A DNA stretch of 64,000 nucleotides. Source: Paraburkholderia kururiensis JCM 10599 = LMG 19447 (GTDB lineage Bacteria > Pseudomonadota > Gammaproteobacteria > Burkholderiales > Burkholderiaceae). The notes beneath the pieces were generated by a model, which had not been told where the DNA came from, did not search any database, and was given only the letters and a program-made list of their open reading frames with translations. The stretch lies in contig NZ_RJZE01000007.1 in assembly GCF_003986935.1 (NCBI RefSeq), positions 186,001 to 250,000 on the forward strand. Reading direction: 5' to 3'. Below are positions 53,043 to 61,124 of the stretch, one piece after another (within the stretch, counting starts at the first letter, position 1; each line of letters starts with the position of its first letter). The translations under genes and the position numbers were made by a program.

Positions 53043-53999
53043 TCACCGCTCCGCCGCCACCACGGCGGATGCATCAGGCGCCGTCGCCCTGCGCGGATCG
53101 ACGTGCGTCATCACGTTGAGCACGCGGTGGCGCGACAGCACGCGGCGCCGCGCCTCCACGGCAATGTCGTGCCCCGCTTCCACGGAGATCGCGCCCGCCA
53201 CCTCGATGTGGACGTCCACCACGACCATGTCGCCCATCTTGCGCGTGCGCAGGTCATGAACGCCGATCACGCCGGGTGAACTCACCAGCGTCTCGCGGAT
53301 GGCGTCCACCTCGTGATCGTCGGCGGCACGGTCCATCAGATCGTGAAGTGCTTCCCAGCCGAACTGCCAGCCCATCTTGAGCACCAGCAGACCCACGACG
53401 AGCGCCGCGATCGGGTCGAGTATCGGGTAGCCCGCCAGGTTGCCGATAATGCCCACGCCCACCACCAGCGACGACGCCGCATCAGAGCGCGCGTGCCACG
53501 CGTTGGCCACCAGCATGCTCGACTTCACGCGCTTGGCCACGGCCAGCATGTAGCGGAACAGCAGCTCCTTGGCCGCGAGCGCGCCACCGGCGACCCACAG
53601 CGCGATGACATGCACGCGCTGCACCGACGCGGGGTCTTCGAGCTTGTGCACCGCCGACCACAGCATGCCCACGCCCACCGCGGCGAGCAGCGCGCCCAGC
53701 GCCAGCGACGCGCCCGTTTCGAAGCGTTGGTGGCCGTACGGGTGGGCTTCGTCCGCGCCCTTCTTGCTGTGATGGCTCGCGAAGAGCACCACGAAGTCGG
53801 CAATCAGATCGGATAGCGAATGAATGCCGTCCGCCACCAGACCCTGCGAGCCTGAAAGCAGACCGGCGAGCACCTGGCCCAGGGTCAAGGCGAGATTGAC
53901 GACCACGCTGACCCACGTGCTGCGCGACGCCGCGGCGGCGCGTTCGGCAGGCGTGTGCTCGTTGTTCTCGGTGTCGTCAAAGAGTTCTTCGGTCTTCAT
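53043..53999 (-). CDS. Cation diffusion facilitator (CDF) metal transporter
   Basis: This 318-residue inner-membrane antiporter has GLVADGIHSLSDLIADFVVL, with the metal-site His/Asp pattern HxxxD, and AWHARSDAASSLVVGVGI in the fifth helix as second half-site. HSKKGADEAHPYGHQRFE forms the cytosolic loop after helix 2. A C-terminal cytosolic domain (VIGVHDLRTRKMGDMVVVDVHIEV) completes it. The His-x3-Asp type is found in Zn/Cd and Fe/Co exporters; the FieF-like assignment is tentative. A 12-bp repeat (53016-53051) overlaps its 3' end. Confidence 0.92.
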   Translation of the reverse strand: MKTEELFDDTENNEHTPAERAAAASRSTWVSVVVNLALTLGQVLAGLLSGSQGLVADGIHSLSDLIADFVVLFASHHSKKGADEAHPYGHQRFETGASLALGALLAAVGVGMLWSAVHKLEDPASVQRVHVIALWVAGGALAAKELLFRYMLAVAKRVKSSMLVANAWHARSDAASSLVVGVGIIGNLAGYPILDPIAALVVGLLVLKMGWQFGWEALHDLMDRAADDHEVDAIRETLVSSPGVIGVHDLRTRKMGDMVVVDVHIEVAGAISVEAGHDIAVEARRRVLSRHRVLNVMTHVDPRRATAPDASAVVAAER

Positions 54000-54079
54000 G
54001 TCGTTGCTTCGTTCGTCAAAGGAAAGGCTTCAGGCGGGGCGACAGTGCAGCGGACACAGCGAGGGCTGTACGCCGCCCT

Positions 54080-54763
54080 TCAACGCTGCGCATGGCGACT
54101 GCTTTTCACATCCTTGGTTCGTTTTGCCCGCCGCCGCCACGCGAGCCTGCGCTGCTCGACCAGCATTTTCCAGTCGAGTTTCGTGAGTGTATAGATGAGC
54201 CCGAGCAGCGCGAGCTGCGTCACGATGAAATAGCCGCTGAGGTAGCCGTCTTCCAGCTGCGCCTCGGGGTCGATGTACGACGAAGCAAGGCGGCCCAGCT
54301 GCGCCCAGAGCGCGTAGCTCGCCACGCGCCCCGCGAAGAACGCCGCGCCGATGAAGCGCAGCGGCAACCCCGAAAGCCCATAGGCAATGAAGAGATAGTT
54401 CGACGGAAAAGGGCTCAACGCGTAGACGAAGAACGCGCTCACGGTGGTCTTCTGATGCTTGGCGAGCCACGCGGTGACCACGTCGATGTTCTCGCGGTCG
54501 GCGTCGCGCATCAGCTTGCCGCGCACGAGCGAGCGTGCGAACGTGGCCAGAATCAGCCGCCCGATGGTGGCGGCGCTCGCGGCGACCAGGGCGAACACGA
54601 ACGGACTGCCGTCCGGCACATTGAAGCCGACCCACGACATCGCCATCCAGGTGGGCGGCGCGAATGCCGGCATGAGGTTGATGAGCAGTACCACGACGAA
54701 CAGTGTGGACAGCGTCGCCACGATGGACCTCCCGGCCGATACGCTTGCAGCTGTTTGCAGCAT
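54080..54763 (-). CDS. VTT-domain (DedA-like) membrane protein
   Basis: This is a 227-residue membrane protein with about five helices. It shows FVFALVAASAATIGRLILATFAR, KTTVSAFFVYALSPFPSNYLFIAYG in outline and FIGAAFFAGRVASYALWAQLG, consistent with the SNARE-associated/VTT fold. DedA-family proteins act in lipid flipping and membrane homeostasis. ATG 54763 was chosen as the first Met close to the hydrophobic start. It is divergent from the P1B-5 ATPase gene, with an FNR-like box between. Confidence 0.82.
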   Translation of the reverse strand: MLQTAASVSAGRSIVATLSTLFVVVLLINLMPAFAPPTWMAMSWVGFNVPDGSPFVFALVAASAATIGRLILATFARSLVRGKLMRDADRENIDVVTAWLAKHQKTTVSAFFVYALSPFPSNYLFIAYGLSGLPLRFIGAAFFAGRVASYALWAQLGRLASSYIDPEAQLEDGYLSGYFIVTQLALLGLIYTLTKLDWKMLVEQRRLAWRRRAKRTKDVKSSRHAQR

Positions 54764-54793
54764 TCCATTCTGCGGCGGTGGATGCCGCTGTGG

Positions 54794-54807
54794 TTGACGC
54801 ACGTCAA
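54794..54807. promoter_or_regulatory. FNR/Anr-like box TTGACGCACGTCAA
   Basis: Perfect TTGAC and GTCAA arms with a 4-bp spacer, lying between the divergent VTT and P1B-5 ATPase genes. The centre is about 139 bp from ATG 54940 of the ATPase and 52 bp from an alternative in-frame ATG 54853. TCAAGCC follows, as in the 52307 site. Confidence 0.7.
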
Positions 54808-54939
54808 GCCGGCAAAGAACGCGGCGCGACCGCTTTCATCCGACAAGGTTTGATGCGAGTCAACGGACCCGCGATACCGCTCCATACACTCGTGAACAGC
54901 ACCCCGTATCCCGTCGCTGCCCATTCCCATACTTGTGCC

Positions 54940-57249
54940 ATGCCACGCTGGCTGTCTTTCCTCGATCGAATGCCGTGGATCACGTTCGTTCCGCTGCTCG
55001 CCTCGGCCCTGAGTCTCACGGCAGGCCTCGGCTTCGCGGCATTCGGACGAACCGCCGTGGCGCATGCGCTCTGGACGCTCGGCGCCGTGCCGGTGCTGCT
55101 CGTGCTCGCGGTGTCCATCGTGCGCGCGCTGCGTCGTCACGAAGCCGGCGTCGACGTGCTGGCGCTGGTGGCCATCGGCTTTGCGCTCGCGCTGGGCGAA
55201 TCGCTCACCGCGGCCGTAATCGCCTTGATGCTCGCAAGCGGCCGGGCACTCGAACACTATGCCCACGCACGCGCCCAGCGCGAAATGACGGCACTGCTCG
55301 CGCACGCGCCGCGCCACGCCAACCGGTTCGAAGCGGGCGAGTGGCGCCGCGTGGAACTGGACGACGTGCAGGCCGGCGACCGCCTGCTCGTGCGCACCGG
55401 CGAATTCGTGCCGGTGGACGGCAGCCTCACCGACCCCGCGGAACTCGACGAATCCACGCTCACGGGCGAGGCCGCCATCCAGCCGCGCCGGCCGGGCGAA
55501 GCGGTGCAAAGCGGCGTGTTGAACGTGGGTCCGGCGTTCGAGATGGTGGCGGCCGCGAGTGCGGGCGACAGCACGTTCGCCGGCATCGTGCGCATGGTGC
55601 AGTTCGCGCGCGAGGCGCGCAGTCCCGCCGAACGGCTCGCGGACCGCTACGCCGTGCTCTTCATGCTCGCCGCGATGTTCTTTGCCGGCGCGAGCTGGCT
55701 CGCCGTGGGCGACCTTACGCGCGTGCTCGCGGTGCTCGTGGTGGCCACGCCGTGCCCGCTGATTCTCGCGGTGCCCGTGGCCATCGTGTCGGGCATGTCG
55801 CGGTGCGCGAAGCGCGGCGTGCTCGTGAAAGGCGGCGGCGCGCTGGAGCGGCTTGCGCAGGCAGGCGCGCTCTTCTTCGACAAGACGGGCACGCTCACCG
55901 GCGGGCACGCGCGGCTCGTGGCCGTGGAAAGCGCGCCGGGCACGGCGCCCGACGCCGTGCTGCGGTTCGCGGCGTCGCTCGGCCAGGCGTCGGCGCACGT
56001 GATATCCGAGGCGGTGACGATGGCCGCGCGCGAGCGCCATCTCGCGCTCGCGGTGCCCTCGCACGTGGTGGAGCGTGCAGGGGCCGGCGTGACGGGCGAG
56101 GTGGACGGCCGCGCGGTGGCGATCGGGTCGTTCGCTCATGTGTCGGAGGTCGCCGCGCCCCAGCCGTGGTGTACGGCGTTCCTGCAGCGCGTGGCCTATG
56201 AGGGCGCGTCTGCCGTATTCGTGGCCGTGGACGGCGTGATGATCGGCGCCGTGCAACTGGCCGACCAGATCCGGCTGGAGACGCCGCGTGCGCTGCGTCT
56301 CTTGCGGCAGGAAGGTATTCGCCGGCTCATCATGCTGACGGGCGACCGGCGCGACGTGGCCGAAACCGTGGGCGCCATGCTGGGCGTGACCGAGGTGATG
56401 CCCGAGCAGACACCCGCGGACAAGCTCGCCGCCATTCAGGCTGCGCGTCGCGACGACACGGTGGTCATGGTGGGCGACGGCGTGAACGATGCGCCGGCGC
56501 TCGCTGCCGCTGACGTGGGCGTGGCGATGGGCGCGCGCGGCGCGGCGGCGTCGTCCGAGGCCGCCGACGTCGTGCTGCTGGTGGACCGGCTGGACCGCCT
56601 CGTCGACGCATTGCGCGTGGCACGCCGCACACGCCGTATCGCCATGGAAAGCGTGGTGGCAGGCATGACGCTCTCGTTCGCGGCGATGGCCGTGGCCGCG
56701 GCCGGCTACCTGCCGCCGCTGGCGGGCGCGCTGCTTCAGGAAGTCATCGACGTCGCCGTGATCCTCAATGCGCTGCGCGCCTTGCGCATACACCCCGGCA
56801 CCGCGCCGGGCAGTCTCCCGCGCGACGACGCGGACCGCCTGAAAGCCGACCATGCCGAACTGGGACCGGTGATGGAGCAGATCAGAGCGCTCGCGGACGA
56901 ACTGCCGCGCATGCCGCCGCAGTCCGTTGCCGGTGCGCTCACGCGCATGAACGAATCGCTTGCGCAGCAGCTCGTGCCGCACGAGCAGCACGACGACATC
57001 GAGCTTTATCCCGGCCTCGCGCAACTCATGGGTGGAGACGACCCCATGGCCGCGATGAGCGGCACGCATCGCGAGATCTTTCGCCTTGCACGCATGCTCA
57101 GACAGATGACGGCGCACGTGCCGCCCGAAGGGCCGGACGCCGCGAGCCTGCGCGAATTCCAGCGTCTTCTCTACGCGCTCGACGCCATCGTGCGGCTGCA
57201 TTGCGCTCAGGAAGACGAACTGTTTCATGCGCTCGCGGAAAACGGGTAA
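54940..57249 (+). CDS. P1B-5-type metal ATPase with C-terminal hemerythrin domain
   Basis: This 769-residue inner-membrane pump has no N-terminal metal-binding domain. The fourth-helix signature is TPCPL (residues 270-274), which defines subgroup P1B-5, implicated in Ni/Fe export. Other motifs are TLTGEA near 174, the phosphorylated Asp in FDKTGTLTGG (Asp 314) and GDGVNDAPA near 512. Residues 636-769 form a hemerythrin-like bundle (KADHAEL, PHEQHDDIELYP, GTHREIFRL, RLHCAQEDELF). The usual P1B His-Pro pair is read here as SAHVISEA. ATG 54940 is preferred; 54853 is possible. Confidence 0.9.
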   Translation: MPRWLSFLDRMPWITFVPLLASALSLTAGLGFAAFGRTAVAHALWTLGAVPVLLVLAVSIVRALRRHEAGVDVLALVAIGFALALGESLTAAVIALMLASGRALEHYAHARAQREMTALLAHAPRHANRFEAGEWRRVELDDVQAGDRLLVRTGEFVPVDGSLTDPAELDESTLTGEAAIQPRRPGEAVQSGVLNVGPAFEMVAAASAGDSTFAGIVRMVQFAREARSPAERLADRYAVLFMLAAMFFAGASWLAVGDLTRVLAVLVVATPCPLILAVPVAIVSGMSRCAKRGVLVKGGGALERLAQAGALFFDKTGTLTGGHARLVAVESAPGTAPDAVLRFAASLGQASAHVISEAVTMAARERHLALAVPSHVVERAGAGVTGEVDGRAVAIGSFAHVSEVAAPQPWCTAFLQRVAYEGASAVFVAVDGVMIGAVQLADQIRLETPRALRLLRQEGIRRLIMLTGDRRDVAETVGAMLGVTEVMPEQTPADKLAAIQAARRDDTVVMVGDGVNDAPALAAADVGVAMGARGAAASSEAADVVLLVDRLDRLVDALRVARRTRRIAMESVVAGMTLSFAAMAVAAAGYLPPLAGALLQEVIDVAVILNALRALRIHPGTAPGSLPRDDADRLKADHAELGPVMEQIRALADELPRMPPQSVAGALTRMNESLAQQLVPHEQHDDIELYPGLAQLMGGDDPMAAMSGTHREIFRLARMLRQMTAHVPPEGPDAASLREFQRLLYALDAIVRLHCAQEDELFHALAENG

Positions 57250-57401
57250 TGGAGCAAGCGAAGCGGCCCGGTGGCAGCCTCGCGCACGCCAACGCGATGC
57301 CGCCACCGATGCCACGATTGATGCCGCGTTCGAACGCACGCGGGCTGCATGCCCGGACTCGGGCATGTGCGTCCGCGATGTGCGTGGGTGACGTGCCTGC
57401 G

Positions 57402-57881
57402 TTACTTGCTGCCGGCCCGCAGCTTTTCGGCGGCCGTCTTGTACGCGGTGTAGTGATCGCCTTCGTCGGCGGCAATCTGGCGGAACATGGCCGCCACCTT
57501 CTTGTCGCCGGCCGCGTCGGCCTGCTCCGCGTATTTGACGTACATCTTCGTGTTCTCGTAGTGCTCGCCGGCCATGCCGTCGGCCAGGTTGGCTTCGTCG
57601 GACTTCGCGAGGTTCAGCGCTTCCGCTTCGCGTGCGAAGTGCTCGTTGGCCTCTACGTTCGCGCTTTCGTCGAAGAGCTTCGCGAGTTCCGGGTGGCCGC
57701 TCTTGCGGGCATGCTCGGCGTAGGCGAGGTACTTCAGGTGCGCGTAGGCCTCGCCGTGCATGGCGGCCTCGAGGTTCTGCTTCGTCTGGTCTTTCAGCTG
57801 GCCCTCGGCGAGCGCGGGGGCTGCGGCGAACGAAAGCGCCGCCAGCGCGGCCACGGGAACCAGTTGCGTGAAGAGTTTCAT
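57402..57881 (-). CDS. Exported rubrerythrin-like ferritin-fold protein
   Basis: This 159-residue protein has a signal peptide (LFTQLVPVAALAALSFAAAPALA) and a four-helix ferritin-like domain with diiron-type ligands in ExxH patterns: NLEAAMHGEAYAHLKY, NVEANEHFAREAEAL, ADGMAGEHYENTKMY and IAADEGDHYTAY. There is no rubredoxin domain. Rubrerythrins reduce peroxide with electrons from rubredoxin; a periplasmic location is unusual. ATG 57881 has AAGGA at a proper distance, whereas the in-frame ATG 57890 would have none. It is divergent from the PepSY operon. Confidence 0.87.
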   Translation of the reverse strand: MKLFTQLVPVAALAALSFAAAPALAEGQLKDQTKQNLEAAMHGEAYAHLKYLAYAEHARKSGHPELAKLFDESANVEANEHFAREAEALNLAKSDEANLADGMAGEHYENTKMYVKYAEQADAAGDKKVAAMFRQIAADEGDHYTAYKTAAEKLRAGSK

Positions 57882-57953
57882 GATCAGCATTCCTTTTCGG
57901 GGACGTCGCCGACCGTGGCGACAGCGACCATGTTGTCGTGCGGCATTGACAAT

Positions 57954-58034
57954 GTCCTGACGTCTGCCGCGCGTTGGAACAACCGTTTGCGCGACACGGC
58001 GAGCATTGATGCAGGCCCGTCAGGACTCGGTCAG
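57954..58034. promoter_or_regulatory. Inverted and direct repeats between rubrerythrin and PepSY genes
   Basis: GTCCTGACG (57954-57962) is the exact reverse complement of CGTCAGGAC (58018-58026). GTCAG recurs at 58019-58023 and 58030-58034, an 11-bp period as used by OmpR-type regulators. The downstream operon encodes one. Binding is inferred. Confidence 0.45.
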
Positions 58035-58101
58035 AAGGCGTCTCTAACCTTGGCAATGAGCGTGTCTTGCGCTCGTCATCTCAAGCAAGAGGAGTCGCAA
58101 C

Positions 58102-58386
58102 ATGAATTGCAAACGCATTGGACGCATCGCCGCTATCGCCGTGCTGGGCGCCATCGCGGGCCACGCCGTCGCCAGTCCTACCTGTACGCGTCAGCCCGAA
58201 TCGCAGTGGCTGAGCGAAGCGGACATGCAGAAGAAGATCAGTCAGATGGGCTACAAGGACATCAAGGTGTTCAAGAAAACCGCTTCCGGTTGTTACGAGA
58301 TCTACGGGCGCACCGGCGACGGCCGCAAGGCCGAGGTCTACTTCAATCCGGTGACGGGCGCGGTTGTTCAAAGCAACGTGGACTAG
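58102..58386 (+). CDS. Exported PepSY-domain protein
   Basis: This 94-residue exported protein has a signal peptide ending AVAS and the PepSY pattern QWLSEADMQKKISQMGYKDI, then YEIYGRTGDGRKAEVYFNPVTG. Two Cys are present (TCTRQ and GCYE). AGAGGAG lies before ATG 58102. The stop is followed at once by the cytochrome b gene (2 bp). PepSY/cytochrome b561 pairs accompany two-component systems in many proteobacteria. Confidence 0.92.
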   Translation: MNCKRIGRIAAIAVLGAIAGHAVASPTCTRQPESQWLSEADMQKKISQMGYKDIKVFKKTASGCYEIYGRTGDGRKAEVYFNPVTGAVVQSNVD

Positions 58387-58388
58387 CC

Positions 58389-59012
58389 ATGCTCCCCCCG
58401 CATCCTCGCGAAACGCTGATCGCGCCCGCCGCTGCCGTACGTCACGCGAAGCCGCGTTCGGTCCGCGTATGGGACCCCGTCGTGCGCGTTTTTCACTGGA
58501 CGGTTGTGGCGGGCGTGCTCGCGAACTATCTGTTGCTCGAAGCCGGCAAGGCGCCGCACCGTTACGTGGGCTACGCGGTGGCGGGCGCGCTCGTCGTGCG
58601 TGTGGTCTGGGGCTTTGTCGGCAGTGCGCACGCGCGGTTCGCCGACTTCGTGGCGAGCCCGCGCGCCGCGCTGGCGCATCTCGCGCGAGCCGCGGCGGGG
58701 CGTGATCGCCGCTACGTCGGTCACAACCCGGCGGGCGGTCTCATGATGCTCGCGCTGATGGCGCTGCTGGCCGCGGTCTGCATCACGGGCTGGATGCAGG
58801 GACTCGACGCGTTCTGGGGCGAGCAATGGCTGCAGACCACGCACGCGCTCCTCGTCGATGCCGTGCTCGCCATGGCGGCGCTGCACGTGATGGCGGCGCT
58901 GGTGGAGAGCCGGCGGCATCGCGAGAACCTTGTGCTTGCCATGGTGACCGGGCGCAAACGGCCCGCCTCGGGAACGGACGTGGATCATGCGGCTGCTGCT
59001 CGTCGAAGATAA
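58389..59012 (+). CDS. Cytochrome b561-type membrane protein (second copy)
   Basis: This 207-residue, four-helix membrane cytochrome has the motif VWDPVVRVFHWTVVAGVLANY, then HRYVGYAVAGALVVRVVWG, GHNPAGGLMMLALMA and TTHALLVDAVLAMAALHVMAAL. It is paralogous to the cytochrome b at 49374. It starts 2 bp after the PepSY gene and overlaps the response-regulator start by 26 bp. It probably passes electrons from the quinone pool to a periplasmic acceptor. Confidence 0.9.
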   Translation: MLPPHPRETLIAPAAAVRHAKPRSVRVWDPVVRVFHWTVVAGVLANYLLLEAGKAPHRYVGYAVAGALVVRVVWGFVGSAHARFADFVASPRAALAHLARAAAGRDRRYVGHNPAGGLMMLALMALLAAVCITGWMQGLDAFWGEQWLQTTHALLVDAVLAMAALHVMAALVESRRHRENLVLAMVTGRKRPASGTDVDHAAAARRR

Positions 59013-59700
59013 CGGCAGGCTTGCCTCGCTCATTGCCGATGGGCTTTCGAAGGAAGGCTTCGCGGTGGACGCGTGCGCGACGCTCGATCTCGCAAGGCGC
59101 GCGTTCGCCTCGAACACCTACGACCTCGTGCTGCTCGATCTCGGCATGCCGGACGGCAACGGCGTGGAGTTCGTGCAGGCCATGCGCCGCGGCGGCCACA
59201 CCGTTCCTGTGCTCATCATCACGGCCCGCAGCAGTCTGGACGACCGCGTGATCGGGCTCGACTCGGGCGGCGACGACTATCTCGTCAAGCCGTTCGAGCT
59301 GCGCGAACTCGCGGCGCGGTGCCGCGCGCTGCTGCGCCGGCCGGGTTCGTGCCTCGGCACCACGCTTGCCGTGGCCAATCTCGAACTCGATACGGCGGGC
59401 CGGGAGGTGCGCGTCTCGGGCCGCGTCGTGCCGGTGCCGCCGCGCGAACTCGATCTGCTCGAACGATTGATGCGGCGGGTGGGGCACGTAGTGACCAAAG
59501 GGGCGCTCGAAGATTCGCTCTATGCACTCGAAGCCGAGGTCACGCCGAACGCGCTCGAAGCGGTGGTGTCGCGCCTGAGGCGCCGCCTCGCCGCCGCGGA
59601 CGCACAGGTGGTGATGCATACCGCGCACGGCATCGGCTACATGTTGACCGCCGCGCAAGCTTCGGACGGGGACAGCGATGAGCCGCAGCCCCATAGCTGA
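58987..59700 (+). CDS. OmpR-family response regulator (second system)
   Basis: This is a 237-residue regulator. The receiver begins MRLLLVEDNGRLASLIADGL, with the Asp in VLLDLGMPDGNGVEF and the Lys in DDYLVKPFEL. The winged helix shows PPRELDLLERLMRRVGHVVTKG and LEAVVSRLRRRLAAADAQ, ending HGIGYMLTA. It overlaps the cytochrome b gene upstream and the kinase gene downstream (23 bp), so the four genes form a tight operon. Confidence 0.93.
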   Translation: MRLLLVEDNGRLASLIADGLSKEGFAVDACATLDLARRAFASNTYDLVLLDLGMPDGNGVEFVQAMRRGGHTVPVLIITARSSLDDRVIGLDSGGDDYLVKPFELRELAARCRALLRRPGSCLGTTLAVANLELDTAGREVRVSGRVVPVPPRELDLLERLMRRVGHVVTKGALEDSLYALEAEVTPNALEAVVSRLRRRLAAADAQVVMHTAHGIGYMLTAAQASDGDSDEPQPHS

Positions 59701-61060
59701 CGGGAGCGGCATGCGCGCGCTGCGGCGCCGTCGCCGCACGCTCTTCTTCACGATCTCCGTGCGGCTCGCCGTGGTGGGCTGCGCCTTCATGCTGGCCCAG
59801 CTGCTCGCCGTCGTGTGGATGTACGTGCGCAACCCCAATGAACTCGACCAGCTGCTCATCTCGGCCGAGGCGGCCCGCATTGCGCGGGAGATTGCCCCCG
59901 GCAGCGCGGGTGCCGGCATCGCGCTATCCGAGGATCTCGCGCGGCCGCTCGCGCCCGATACTCGCCGCGCCTTCGTGATTCACGAGAAGGGCGGCGCGAT
60001 CATCGCCCGCCACGACGACGGCGATCTGCGCATCGACCAGGAGCCGCCCATGTCGTTTCTCGTCATCCGGACGCAGCGCGAGACGTGGGGCGACCGCTTT
60101 CTGCTGACGGGCACACGCCGCGTGTCCGTGGCGGACCGTCCTTACTGGATCACCGTGGCGATTGCCGGCCGCGGCTTCAAGCCCTTCGTTCCCGTGATCT
60201 TCGACGAGGTTCGCTTTCATGTCGTACTTCCGCTCGCACTGCTCTCAGGCTTGCTGCTGCTCTTCAACTTCAGCGTGGTGCGAAGCACGCTCAAGCCGCT
60301 CGACGAAACCATTGCCGCCGTGGACCGCATCGATCCGGCGCAGATTGCCGCGCGCATCGAGGCTTCCACGCCACTCTGGGAGGTGCAGGCGCTGGTCGGA
60401 TCGGTGAACCGCATGCTCGACCGGCTTGAGCGGTCAGTGCAAACGCTGCGGGAATTCGCGGGTAACGCGGCGCACGAGTTGCGCACGCCGCTTGCCATCC
60501 TGATGCTCGGCATCGGCAATCTGCCGGACGGAGAGACGAAGACGAAGCTCACGCGGGACGCCCAGCGCATGAAGCGGCTCGTGGACCAGATGCTGGACAT
60601 GGCGCAGGCGAGCACGATAGAAATTGCCGCAGACGACCGCGTCGATCTCAACGCGCTGGCACGCGACGTTTCCACCGATCTGCTGCCGCTTGCTGTGGCA
60701 CGCGGGCGTTCCATCACCTTTGTCGATGCAGGCGGCGCCACCGTTCGCGGCCACGCGGAAGCCATTGGCCGGGCGCTGCGCAACGTGATCGAGAACGCGC
60801 TGGAGCACACGCCGAGAGGAACGGCGGTGGAAGTGGTGAGCGGTCCGGGCCGCTGTTGCTCGGTGCGCGACCACGGGCCTGGTATTCCCGCGGATCAGCG
60901 CGCGAGAATTTTTGATCGCTTCTATCGGCTCGACCGCAGCCGTAATGGCGGAGCGGGCCTTGGGCTCGCCATCGCGGCGACGATCATGGAAGCGCACGGC
61001 GGCAGGATCGAAGTGGACGACGCGCCCGGTGAGGGCGCGTTGATGCGCCTGCGGTTCTAG
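59678..61060 (+). CDS. Sensor histidine kinase (second system)
   Basis: The 460-residue membrane kinase has two membrane segments (ISVRLAVVGCAFMLAQLLAVVWMY and VVLPLALLSGLLLLFNFSV) with a periplasmic region of about 150 residues between them, and a HAMP-like linker. The H-box is FAGNAAHELRTPLAILMLG; the N-box is LRNVIENALEHTP; G-boxes are RDHGPGIPAD and GGAGLGLAIAATI. It is the partner of the regulator upstream. Its signal is unknown. Confidence 0.93.
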   Translation: MSRSPIADGSGMRALRRRRRTLFFTISVRLAVVGCAFMLAQLLAVVWMYVRNPNELDQLLISAEAARIAREIAPGSAGAGIALSEDLARPLAPDTRRAFVIHEKGGAIIARHDDGDLRIDQEPPMSFLVIRTQRETWGDRFLLTGTRRVSVADRPYWITVAIAGRGFKPFVPVIFDEVRFHVVLPLALLSGLLLLFNFSVVRSTLKPLDETIAAVDRIDPAQIAARIEASTPLWEVQALVGSVNRMLDRLERSVQTLREFAGNAAHELRTPLAILMLGIGNLPDGETKTKLTRDAQRMKRLVDQMLDMAQASTIEIAADDRVDLNALARDVSTDLLPLAVARGRSITFVDAGGATVRGHAEAIGRALRNVIENALEHTPRGTAVEVVSGPGRCCSVRDHGPGIPADQRARIFDRFYRLDRSRNGGAGLGLAIAATIMEAHGGRIEVDDAPGEGALMRLRF

Positions 61061-61124
61061 CGCCGGTTTGCGTGAGCCGCCGTGCGGGCGCTGTTCGACA
61101 CGCTCCGCACGCTGCCGCAAACCC

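Noticed and set aside
54553..58056. 1167-codon open frame on the minus strand
   Set aside because: It is antisense to the P1B-5 ATPase and has His/Arg-rich shadow composition with no domain.
57201..58388. Possible N-terminal extension of the second cytochrome b
   Set aside because: The frame is open far upstream, but it crosses the rubrerythrin gene in antisense and the PepSY gene in another frame. Cytochrome b similarity begins only after ATG 58389.
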